Below the pieces are notes generated by a model. It was given only the letters and a program-made list of their open reading frames with translations. It had not been told where the DNA came from and did no database searches. DNA of 48,101 bases from positions 1 through 48,101 of the forward strand of contig JANWWA010000006.1 of the NCBI GenBank assembly GCA_025056565.1, given 5' to 3'. The stretch's first letter is position 1. Every line of letters begins with the position of its first letter. Shown piece by piece: positions 41,741-48,101 of the stretch. The position numbers were made by a program, and so were the translations under genes. The DNA is from Chloroherpetonaceae bacterium. Its GTDB lineage: Bacteria > Bacteroidota > Chlorobiia > Chlorobiales > Thermochlorobacteraceae.

Positions 41741-41781
41741 AGTGGGCTGCCTAGTTAGGGGGGTAGCCCACTTTTATTTTT
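41741..41781 (+). terminator. Orphan plus-strand terminator-like hairpin
   Basis: Inverted repeat AGTGGGCT (41741-41748) and AGCCCACT (41765-41772) followed by TTTATTTTT. It has the form of an intrinsic terminator for plus-strand transcription, yet no plus-strand gene ends nearby. It may end a small unannotated RNA or antisense readthrough. Confidence 0.6.
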
Positions 41782-41815
41782 GCCGCTAAAAACTCTCCTT
41801 TCCCTATGCATTTCG

Positions 41816-41823
41816 TAGATTTG
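41816..41823 (+). promoter_or_regulatory. Possible -7 element for the EamA transporter gene
   Basis: TAGATTTG matches TAnnTTTG 26 bp before the ATG at 41850. No upstream TTTG at the expected spacing, so support is partial. Confidence 0.35.
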
Positions 41824-41849
41824 GGCTTTGCAAATTACCTTTTTACGCT

Positions 41850-42773
41850 ATGAGCCGCTGCACGATTTACGCCAGCGATGAAGATAGGCTGCGAGGCATT
41901 TTCTACGTGGCGCTTGCTGCACTTCTTTGGAGCACAGGTGGGGCATTCATCAAGTCAGTTGAGCTTGACGCCTTTCAAACTTCGTTCTGGCGCTCACTTT
42001 TTGCTACCCTCACGATTGCAGCTATCACGAAACCCCGACACCTTACGCTCAATACCGACACGCTGCTCACCTCGCTTGCTTACTCTGCCACGCTCATGTT
42101 CTTCGTTGCAGGCACAAAACTGACCACTGCTGCCAATGCCATTCTCTTGCAATACGCTGCTCCGATTTACATTCTTTTGCTTGCGCACTTTTTGCTCAAA
42201 GAGTCAATGAACCGAGCACAGGTCATTACCGTCTTTTTCTGCGTGATTGGCATGGCGATCTTCTTCCTTGACCAGCTTTCACCACAGGGTTACTTGGGCA
42301 ATATCTTTGCGGCGCTCTCTGGCGTTGCTTTTGCCGTAATGACCGTGATGCTTCGCAAACAGCGTCACGCCGACCCCACTCAATCTATTTTTCTGGGCAA
42401 TCTCTGGATTGTGCTTATTACCGCCTTTATTCTCATCACGCAATCGCTTTCGCACCCCAAAGGAGCGCTTCACCCTGATGTGTATCTTGGCTTTGCTATC
42501 TCCACTGCCGACAGTATTATTGTTGCCTTCTTGGGCATTTTTCAGATTGGCATTCCATACCTTCTTTTCACGCGTGGCATTCGTGCACTGCGCGCCGTAG
42601 ACGCTGCCCTTATTGGAATGTTAGAGCCAGTCCTAAACCCAGTCTGGGCATTTCTCATCGTAGGAGAAGTGCCTTCAATGTATGCTTTCATTGGCGGTGC
42701 AATTATTATTGTTGCTGTCTTTGTTCAAAATGTCTGGGTACTGCGCGTTCAGCAAAGCCAAAATGCAGCATAG
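41850..42773 (+). CDS. EamA/DMT family transporter
   Basis: A 307-residue inner-membrane protein with ten predicted helices arranged as two EamA repeats of five. Recognisable segments are ALLWSTGGAFIKSVELDAFQTSFWRSL in the first repeat and GVAFAVMTVMLRK and GMLEPVLNPVWAFLIVGEVPS in the second. The E-P-x-x-x-P-x-W-A pattern is typical of drug/metabolite exporters. The substrate is unknown. The first residues (MSRCTIYASDEDRLRG) form a short cytoplasmic lead before helix one. Confidence 0.9.
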   Translation: MSRCTIYASDEDRLRGIFYVALAALLWSTGGAFIKSVELDAFQTSFWRSLFATLTIAAITKPRHLTLNTDTLLTSLAYSATLMFFVAGTKLTTAANAILLQYAAPIYILLLAHFLLKESMNRAQVITVFFCVIGMAIFFLDQLSPQGYLGNIFAALSGVAFAVMTVMLRKQRHADPTQSIFLGNLWIVLITAFILITQSLSHPKGALHPDVYLGFAISTADSIIVAFLGIFQIGIPYLLFTRGIRALRAVDAALIGMLEPVLNPVWAFLIVGEVPSMYAFIGGAIIIVAVFVQNVWVLRVQQSQNAA

Positions 42774-42822
42774 CTCTGGCAACAGGCTACTGGTACAGTT
42801 ACCAAAAAGCGGCTGGTTTAGG

Positions 42823-42853
42823 CTTGAAAAAGGCGCTTTGCATCGTATTTTTG
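42823..42853 (+). promoter_or_regulatory. Bacteroidetes-type promoter of miaB
   Basis: CTTG (42823-42826), 19 nt, then TATTTTTG (42846-42853), a full match to the -7 consensus TAnnTTTG. It lies 32 bp before the miaB ATG, giving a leader of about 25 nt. Confidence 0.65.
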
Positions 42854-42885
42854 CGCTCTAACTCAATTTTCGGGGAACTTTCTCT

Positions 42886-44307
42886 ATGGCTCAATTAGAA
42901 CTGCCAACGATTCAGATTCTTGAAGGCTCGCGTGAAGTATCGGCTGACGGACAAGAAACCTTTGCGGCTGTTTCCACCTGCGCTGCCACTGAAGGCGCAA
43001 AAGGCAAGGTTTACATTGAGACATATGGCTGCCAGATGAATGTCTCCGACTCGGAAATTGTAGCGTCTATTTTGCATAAAGACGGCTACAGCACTACCGA
43101 CCGTCCCGAAGAAGCCGATGTGATTCTTCTTAACACCTGCGCAATCCGCGAACATGCGGAGCTTAAAATTCACCACCGTTTAGAATCGCTAAAACCTTAC
43201 AAGCGCCGTAAGCCAAAGCTGGTCATTGGGGTTTTGGGCTGTATGGCTGAGCGAATGAAAGCCAAGCTCTTTGAGGAAGAGAAAATCGTTGACTTGATTG
43301 CTGGTCCTGACGCATATCGCTCGCTGCCGCAGCTCATTGAGCTGGCTGAGACAGGGCAAAAAGCCGCAAATGTTTTTCTGTCACTTGAGGAAACCTACGC
43401 CGACATTACACCCGTGCGCCGTGCGGGCATCAGTGCTTTTGTCTCCATTATGCGTGGGTGCGACAATATGTGCTCGTTTTGCGTTGTGCCTTTCACGCGC
43501 GGGCGTGAACGCAGTCGCCCTGTGCAGTCTATCTTGGATGAAATCAAGCAGCTCTCTGACGAAGGCTTCAAGGAAGTTACGCTTTTAGGTCAGAATGTCA
43601 ATTCCTATCGTGACGAGCAAAGCGGCGTCAATTTTGCTGAGCTAATGTATCGCGCCAGTCTCATCAACCCCAACATGCGCATTCGTTTTACCACGTCCCA
43701 CCCAAAGGATATTTCAGAAGAGCTGGTGCACGTCATGGCAGAGCGACCTAATCTCTGCAAGTTCATTCACTTGCCTGTTCAATCTGGCGCAACGACTGTC
43801 CTTGCCAGAATGAACCGCAACCATACCCGCGAGGATTACCTTAGAAAAATTGAGATGATTCGCCGCCATCTTCCAGAGTGCTCTCTTTCGACTGACATCA
43901 TCACGGGCTTTTGCGGCGAAACTGAAGCGGAGCATCAAGAAACGCTCTCACTCTTAAAGGAAGTGCGCTACGACTATGCCTTTACCTTCATTTACTCAGA
44001 GCGCCCTAATACGCCTGCTGCCAAGAAAATGGTCGATGATGTGCCGCTCGAAGTCAAGCAGCGCCGCTTAGCAGAAATCCTCGATGTGCAGCGCCAAATT
44101 TCTCTGGAACTTTATCAAGCCTCTGTGGGTCAAGTCTATGAAGTGCTGATTGAAGGCGATAGCAAACGTTCTTCAGCGCACTGGATGGGGCGCACGGATA
44201 CCAACCGTGTGGTGGTATTTCCAAAGCGCAATGAGTCAATTGGCGATTTTGTTAGCGTGAAAATCTTAGGTGCAACGTCTGCTACGCTCTTTGGGGAGCG
44301 CGCCTAA
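42886..44307 (+). CDS. miaB: tRNA-2-methylthio-N6-dimethylallyladenosine synthase
   Basis: Radical-SAM methylthiotransferase that converts i6A37 to ms2i6A37 in tRNA; 473 residues. The N-terminal domain binds the auxiliary cluster through Cys49 (ETYGCQMNVSDSE), Cys85 (LLNTCAIREH) and Cys119 (VLGCMAER). The radical-SAM triad is C192-x3-C196-x2-C199 (in RGCDNMCSFC). The C-terminal TRAM domain begins near residue 405. The first 40 residues before the conserved start are an extra, poorly conserved lead. It has its own promoter. Confidence 0.97.
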   Translation: MAQLELPTIQILEGSREVSADGQETFAAVSTCAATEGAKGKVYIETYGCQMNVSDSEIVASILHKDGYSTTDRPEEADVILLNTCAIREHAELKIHHRLESLKPYKRRKPKLVIGVLGCMAERMKAKLFEEEKIVDLIAGPDAYRSLPQLIELAETGQKAANVFLSLEETYADITPVRRAGISAFVSIMRGCDNMCSFCVVPFTRGRERSRPVQSILDEIKQLSDEGFKEVTLLGQNVNSYRDEQSGVNFAELMYRASLINPNMRIRFTTSHPKDISEELVHVMAERPNLCKFIHLPVQSGATTVLARMNRNHTREDYLRKIEMIRRHLPECSLSTDIITGFCGETEAEHQETLSLLKEVRYDYAFTFIYSERPNTPAAKKMVDDVPLEVKQRRLAEILDVQRQISLELYQASVGQVYEVLIEGDSKRSSAHWMGRTDTNRVVVFPKRNESIGDFVSVKILGATSATLFGERA

Positions 44308-44526
44308 GCCTTCCCCCTCATTGGCATATCTCACTACCTGTGATATTCATCACGCCTCTAATTAACCTTTCCGTGCATCTTGCGTTTAGACGGTTGTGAT
44401 GCAAGCTGTTTGCAAGTGGTCATCACGCCAGTTTTGACAGTTACCGCCTGGGTTTTGATAGGTTGAGTCGCTGGGGCAGCAGCAGCGATTCCCGAGAAAA
44501 TTCAGGCGGTTTTCATTTTGTTTTGC

Positions 44527-44534
44527 TATCTTTG
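44527..44534 (+). promoter_or_regulatory. Possible -7 element of the HU/ruvX unit
   Basis: TATCTTTG, a full match to TAnnTTTG, 42 bp before the HU-like gene ATG. The upstream TTTG is not found at 19-21 nt (a TTTTG lies too close, at 44516-44520). Confidence 0.45.
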
Positions 44535-44576
44535 TGCGAGATTTGCAGTGACTTTTAATTCCCTTGTGCAATCCTG

Positions 44577-44972
44577 ATGAGTCAGCAAAGCAAGCCGTCT
44601 AACGCCCGCAAGATTGAGCACACGCTCACCCGCCGTGACTTAGTGGCTGATGTGGCTCGCCGCACTCGCCGCCCTGAATCGGAAGTATCGGAAATCGTTG
44701 ATGCCACCTTAGATTCTCTTTCGAAGCTGATTCGTAGCGCAAATCCAGAAATTCGTATTGAGCTGCGGGGCTTAGGCGTCTTTGAAGTAAAGTATATGAA
44801 ACCTGCCGCTGCCGTGCGCGACCCACGCACAGGAGAGAGCGTCTCTTACTCTGGTCGGCGGCGTAAAGTGCACTTCCGCCCAAGTAAGCTCATTAAACGA
44901 TTTTTTCAGAAAGACATTTCCATCATACGCAAACCTGATGACGACCATCAAGAAGCGCATTCTGGCAATTGA
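44577..44972 (+). CDS. HU/IHF family DNA-binding protein
   Basis: A 131-residue nucleoid-type protein. The fold is recognised from TRRDLVADVARRTRRPESEVSEIVDATLDSLSKLI (helices 1-2), RIELRGLGVFEVKYMKPAAAVRDPRTGE (the strand and DNA-clasping arm, with the arm-tip Pro replaced by a longer loop), and VHFRPSKLIKRFF (C-terminal helix, the usual F-x-P-S/G-x-x-L-K). It is longer than HU (about 90 residues) because of a 15-residue lead and an acidic tail. The last 35 bp overlap the ruvX start. Confidence 0.9.
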   Translation: MSQQSKPSNARKIEHTLTRRDLVADVARRTRRPESEVSEIVDATLDSLSKLIRSANPEIRIELRGLGVFEVKYMKPAAAVRDPRTGESVSYSGRRRKVHFRPSKLIKRFFQKDISIIRKPDDDHQEAHSGN

Positions 44973-45375
44973 CTATGGCACGCGTCGCATTGGCTTAGCC
45001 AAAAGTGACCCCTTCTGGCTTTTTGCACAACCTGTTGGCACATTTAGCGAACCTGAACTCTATCACACTCTTCACACTTTCCTTGCACAAGACGGCATTG
45101 AGAAAATTCTTGTTGGCTACCCCACTCATCACGATGGCTCACCTCACCCAATGAAGACGGTGGTTGATGCTTTCATTGAGCGTCTGAAAACGCGTTTTCC
45201 TTTGGTGCCCATAGAGCGTGTTGATGAATTTGGCTCTTCTAAAGCAGCCATGAAGGTGCTCATTGAAAGTGGTGTGCGCCGAAAAGCCCGTCAAGTGAAG
45301 GGTCGCATTGACCAAGCGGCTGCCGCCTTGCTTTTGCAAGCCTATTTGGATTCGCAGCCTTCCAAACAAGCATAA
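44938..45375 (+). CDS. ruvX: Putative pre-16S rRNA nuclease / Holliday junction resolvase-like protein (YqgF)
   Basis: A 145-residue RNase H-fold protein of the YqgF/RuvX family, which trims the 5' end of 16S rRNA precursors in Escherichia coli. The first strand with catalytic Asp is in ILAIDYGTRRIGLAKSD. The second conserved block is KILVGYPTHHDGSPHPM, the third VDEFGSSKAA, and the C-terminal Asp is in GRIDQAAAALLLQAYLD. The ATG at 44938 overlaps the HU-like gene by 35 bp; no later start would keep the first strand intact. A terminator for the opposing gene lies just after the stop. Confidence 0.93.
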   Translation: MTTIKKRILAIDYGTRRIGLAKSDPFWLFAQPVGTFSEPELYHTLHTFLAQDGIEKILVGYPTHHDGSPHPMKTVVDAFIERLKTRFPLVPIERVDEFGSSKAAMKVLIESGVRRKARQVKGRIDQAAAALLLQAYLDSQPSKQA

Positions 45376-45410
45376 AAAAATGCGAGCAACCTTTTCTTGG
45401 CTGCTCGCAT
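45374..45410 (-). terminator. Intrinsic terminator of the DJ-1/PfpI gene
   Basis: Inverted repeat ATGCGAGCA (45380-45388) and TGCTCGCAT (45402-45410). On the minus strand the hairpin is followed by a run of Ts (plus-strand As at 45374-45380). It ends the minus-strand DJ-1/PfpI transcript and may also limit ruvX readthrough. Confidence 0.85.
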
Positions 45411-45430
45411 CAAGTCTATTTCCTCTGCGC

Positions 45431-46027
45431 TTAGGCTACAGCGCTTTCTTCGTGCAGAATCTTTGTGCCTAAAAGCTCAAGGAACTTGGAAAGTAGAGCG
45501 GGGTGCGACGGCCAAGCTGGTGATGAAACAATGTTGCCATCGACAATAGCTTCATCCATTGGAATTTGCTCATAGTGTCCGCCTGCCATATTGACTTCTG
45601 GCGCACAAGCTGGATACGCCGAGATTTTCTTTCCTGCAATGACATTTGCAGCTGTCAGGACTTGCACACCGTGGCAAATGGAGGCAATTGGCTTGTTGTG
45701 CTTTGCGAAGTGTTGGACAATTTCAATCACTTTCGAGTTGAGGCGAATATATTCGGGCGCTCGTCCGCCACAAATGAACAGCCCGTCGTAATCTTCTGGC
45801 TTGACATCAGCAAATGTGGCGTTGAGTTTAAAGTTATGCCCGCGTTTTTCGCTGTAGGTTTGGTCTCCCTCGAAATCGTGGATAGATGTGCGCACCACAT
45901 CACCTGCTTTTTTGTCGGGGCAAACGGCGTGAACTTGGTGCCCGACGGTTAAGAGGGTCTGGAAGGGCACCATCACCTCATAGTCCTCGACATAGTCGCC
46001 GACCAGCATCAAGATTTTCTTTGCCAT
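45431..46027 (-). CDS. DJ-1/PfpI superfamily protein
   Basis: A 198-residue cytosolic protein of the DJ-1/PfpI (class I glutamine amidotransferase-like) fold. The nucleophile elbow is [10 protein letters not shown], with Cys followed by His as in PfpI and Hsp31-like members. The acidic partner is in the N-terminal [12 protein letters not shown] region. Activities known for the family are peptidase, glyoxalase and deglycase; which applies cannot be read here. A GGAG box lies 9 nt before the ATG at 46027. It is a single-gene unit with its own terminator. Confidence 0.9.
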   Translation of the reverse strand: MAKKILMLVGDYVEDYEVMVPFQTLLTVGHQVHAVCPDKKAGDVVRTSIHDFEGDQTYSEKRGHNFKLNATFADVKPEDYDGLFICGGRAPEYIRLNSKVIEIVQHFAKHNKPIASICHGVQVLTAANVIAGKKISAYPACAPEVNMAGGHYEQIPMDEAIVDGNIVSSPAWPSHPALLSKFLELLGTKILHEESAVA

Positions 46028-46207
46028 ATCGCTTTCTCCTTTGTTTAAGTTAATTGGAATTTGCGTGGGTTACGGCAAGTTACGGGACTTTACTCTGCAA
46101 TCCAAACGCTTGCGTAAAGCGCCCTAAAAAGCAATCCCATCATTTTTTCAGCATTTCAAATTGGCTATATTCGCAGTTCTATTTTTTCAAAGCGTTAGAA
46201 CGACCAA

Positions 46208-47986
46208 ATGAAATACCGCACGCACTTCTGCGGCGAACTTCGCCGAGAGCATCTTTCCCAGAGCGTCAAATTAGCTGGCTGGATTCACCGCAAGCGCGAC
46301 CATGGCGGTCTTATCTTCGTGGATATGCGCGACCACACAGGGATTTGCCAGCTTGTCTTTGAACCTCAAAGCGGCGAGATTTTTCATCAAGTTGAACATT
46401 TGCGCGTAGAATCGGTGATTGTGGTGCAAGGCACCGTTGTTCTGCGTTCAGAAGACACCATCAACGCTAACTTGCCGACTGGCGAAATTGAAGTGCGTGT
46501 GCATGCGCTTTCAGTGGAAAATGCTGCTGAACCGATGCCTTTCCCTATCGCCGATGAAGTGCCAACCTCTGAGGACCTTCGTTTGAAGTATCGCTTTCTT
46601 GACTTACGCCGTGAGCACCTGCATCAAAATATCCTCTTTCGTTCAAAGCTGATTTTTGAGATTCGGAAGTATCTTGTTGGGCTGGGCTTTAACGAAATCC
46701 AGACGCCGATTTTGACCTGCAGCTCACCAGAGGGCGCTCGAGACTACCTTGTGCCCAGTCGCCTGCACCCCGGAAAATTTTATGCTTTGCCGCAAGCACC
46801 GCAACAATTTAAGCAGCTCTTGATGGTCGCTGGCTTTGACAAATACTTTCAAATCGCTCCTTGCTTTCGCGATGAAGATGCCCGTGCTGACCGTAGCCCC
46901 GGCGAGTTCTATCAGCTTGATATGGAGATGGCATTTATCACCCAAGATGAGTTGTTTGAAGTGCTGGAAGGACTTTTTGCACATCTGACCAAAACGCTTT
47001 CTCACAAGCGCATTTGGAAGTTGCCCTTCCCCCGTCTCACTTATCACGAAGCAATGAACCGATATGGCTCTGATAAGCCTGACCTACGCAATCCACTGGT
47101 CATTGAAGACGTTACGGACATTTTCGTTGGCTCATCGTTTAAAGTCTTTTCGCAAAACACGGGCAAAGGGCGCTGTGTTAAGGCACTCGTGCTTAAAGGA
47201 AAAGCTAATGAGCCTCGCCTTTTTTACGACAAAGCTGAAGACTACGCCAAAACCGAACTAGGCTTGCCTGGACTTGCTTACATTCGCTACCGCGACAGCG
47301 AAGTGCAAAGCCCGATTTACAAGTTTCTCTCCGACACGGAAAAAGAACGTCTTGTCGAGCGGCTCGGCATTGAAACTGGTGATGTCGTTTTCTTTGCTGC
47401 TGGCACATGGGAAAAAACTTGCAAAGCCATGGGCGCTATGCGAAACTACTTTGGGAAGCACTACCCGCTTGATAAAGACCTTTTAGCCTACTGCTGGATT
47501 GTTGATTTTCCGATGTTTGAGTATAACGAGGAGCAAAAGAAGATCGACTTCTCGCATAATCCGTTCTCAATGCCACAAGGCGGCTTAGACGCTCTTCTGA
47601 CCAAAGACCCCCTCGAAGTGCTTGCTTACCAATACGACATTGTGTGCAATGGCATTGAACTTTCCAGCGGCGCAATTCGCAATCACAAGCCAGAGATTAT
47701 GTATAAGGCATTTGAAATTGCAGGCTACACAAAGGAAGAGGTCGATAGGCGCTTCGGTCACATGATTCGTGCCTTCCAGCACGGTGCACCCCCGCACGGC
47801 GGTATTGCGCCCGGCATTGACCGCATCGTTATGCTCTACCGCGACGAGCACAACATCCGTGAAGTGATTGCCTTCCCGATGAACCAGAAAGCTCAAGACC
47901 TGATGACCGGCGCTCCGTCAGAAGTTTCAGAAAAACAGCTTCGTGAGCTACACATTAAACTTGACTTACCTCAGAAAGAGTCGTAG
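46208..47986 (+). CDS. aspS: Aspartyl-tRNA synthetase, bacterial type, probably non-discriminating
   Basis: Class II synthetase of 592 residues, the bacterial length, with the GAD insertion domain in the middle. The N-terminal anticodon-binding domain ([22 protein letters not shown]) is followed by motif 2 ([22 protein letters not shown]) and motif 3 ([16 protein letters not shown]). His32 in KRDHGG is the residue seen in non-discriminating enzymes such as that of Pseudomonas aeruginosa; E. coli, which is discriminating, has Leu there. That predicts that Asn-tRNA is made through GatCAB (inference). The protein starts at ATG 46208; the 180-bp gap before it holds TATATTCG near 46167, a weak -7 match. 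Confidence 0.96.
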   Translation: MKYRTHFCGELRREHLSQSVKLAGWIHRKRDHGGLIFVDMRDHTGICQLVFEPQSGEIFHQVEHLRVESVIVVQGTVVLRSEDTINANLPTGEIEVRVHALSVENAAEPMPFPIADEVPTSEDLRLKYRFLDLRREHLHQNILFRSKLIFEIRKYLVGLGFNEIQTPILTCSSPEGARDYLVPSRLHPGKFYALPQAPQQFKQLLMVAGFDKYFQIAPCFRDEDARADRSPGEFYQLDMEMAFITQDELFEVLEGLFAHLTKTLSHKRIWKLPFPRLTYHEAMNRYGSDKPDLRNPLVIEDVTDIFVGSSFKVFSQNTGKGRCVKALVLKGKANEPRLFYDKAEDYAKTELGLPGLAYIRYRDSEVQSPIYKFLSDTEKERLVERLGIETGDVVFFAAGTWEKTCKAMGAMRNYFGKHYPLDKDLLAYCWIVDFPMFEYNEEQKKIDFSHNPFSMPQGGLDALLTKDPLEVLAYQYDIVCNGIELSSGAIRNHKPEIMYKAFEIAGYTKEEVDRRFGHMIRAFQHGAPPHGGIAPGIDRIVMLYRDEHNIREVIAFPMNQKAQDLMTGAPSEVSEKQLRELHIKLDLPQKES

Positions 47987-48101
47987 CCACCCCCTACGCA
48001 TTTCCTTTCAGGTGCGCCATCTACTTACAAGCTACTGAAACCTAAGAAGCCGTCGGTATCCTCTGCGCACTTTGCCATGCTTTCGTGCCCTCTTTTTGCT
48101 T

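Larger units (their letters stand above)
41488..41849. other. Intergenic region between smpB and the EamA transporter gene
   Basis: A gap of 362 bp. It must hold the smpB promoter (leftward) and the transporter promoter (rightward). The only clear structures are a plus-strand terminator-like hairpin at 41741-41781 and a TAGATTTG element at 41816-41823. Open frames here have no coding character, and I found no tmRNA hallmarks. Confidence 0.5.

Noticed and set aside
41469-41789. A 106-codon plus-strand frame in the smpB-EamA gap
   Set aside because: It starts antisense in smpB, runs through a terminator hairpin, and has no family resemblance or ribosome binding site.
41488-41849. tmRNA (ssrA) gene next to smpB
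   Set aside because: I looked for the GGGG-type 5' end, the tRNA-Ala-like acceptor and a tag frame; none is present.
44308-44576. Structured RNA in the miaB-HU gap
   Set aside because: Some hairpins can be drawn (around 44395-44430), but no known RNA signature or conserved loop is recognisable.

Overview
This 48.1 kb window looks like chromosomal DNA of a Chlorobiota/Bacteroidota-type bacterium. The main evidence is: (i) two proteins ending in a type IX secretion (T9SS type A) sorting domain; (ii) an 11-gene complex I operon (nuoABCDHIJKLMN) without nuoEFG, the form known in Chlorobi; (iii) promoters of the Bacteroidetes type (TTTG or CTTG, 19-20 nt, TAnnTTTG) before both tRNA genes, miaB and a cobalamin riboswitch; and (iv) families typical of the group, such as DUF2851, DUF4293 and AP2-like proteins. 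No photosynthesis gene is present, so the lifestyle cannot be read from this window.

Layout. 1-3071 (minus): the edge of a clan AA aspartic protease gene, lipA, a DUF4259 gene and a lipoylated 2-oxoacid dehydrogenase E2. 3251-7263 (plus): a type III polyketide synthase, an ICMT-like methyltransferase, a three-helix membrane protein, a nitroreductase and an outer-membrane-like protein. Initiator tRNA-Met follows, with a clear promoter and terminator. 7485-10326 (minus): an S9 peptidase and a secreted protein of unknown function. 10400-22186 (minus): the complete 11-subunit complex I operon with its terminator. 22448-23464 (plus): phhB and a Uma2 gene.

23544-27588 (minus) is the most interesting block. 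A Bacteroidetes-type promoter and a cobalamin riboswitch precede a beta-propeller lipoprotein resembling BtuG and two T9SS-exported surface proteins. There is no TonB receptor beside them. This may be a secreted cobalamin-capture cassette. 27846-30988 (plus) is accessory DNA: palindromic repeats, two 69-70 bp direct repeats around a frameshifted Uma2 gene, and a decayed restriction gene with an intact methyltransferase.

31084-36289 (minus): pdxA, a DUF4293 protein, a PAP2 phosphatase, queG, a tandem AP2-like protein, a MoxR ATPase and a small membrane protein. 36313-39741 (plus): tsaD, hisF, tRNA-Glu and DUF2851. 39753-41487 (minus): tyrS and smpB. 41850-45375 (plus): an EamA transporter, miaB, an HU-like gene and ruvX. 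45431-46027 (minus): a DJ-1/PfpI protein. 46208-47986 (plus): aspS, whose sequence suggests a non-discriminating enzyme.

An 18-bp sequence, TTGCAATAACAGAATTTT, is dispersed in at least four near-exact copies, two of them overlapping gene 3' ends. Family assignments come from motifs read by eye; no database search was run.
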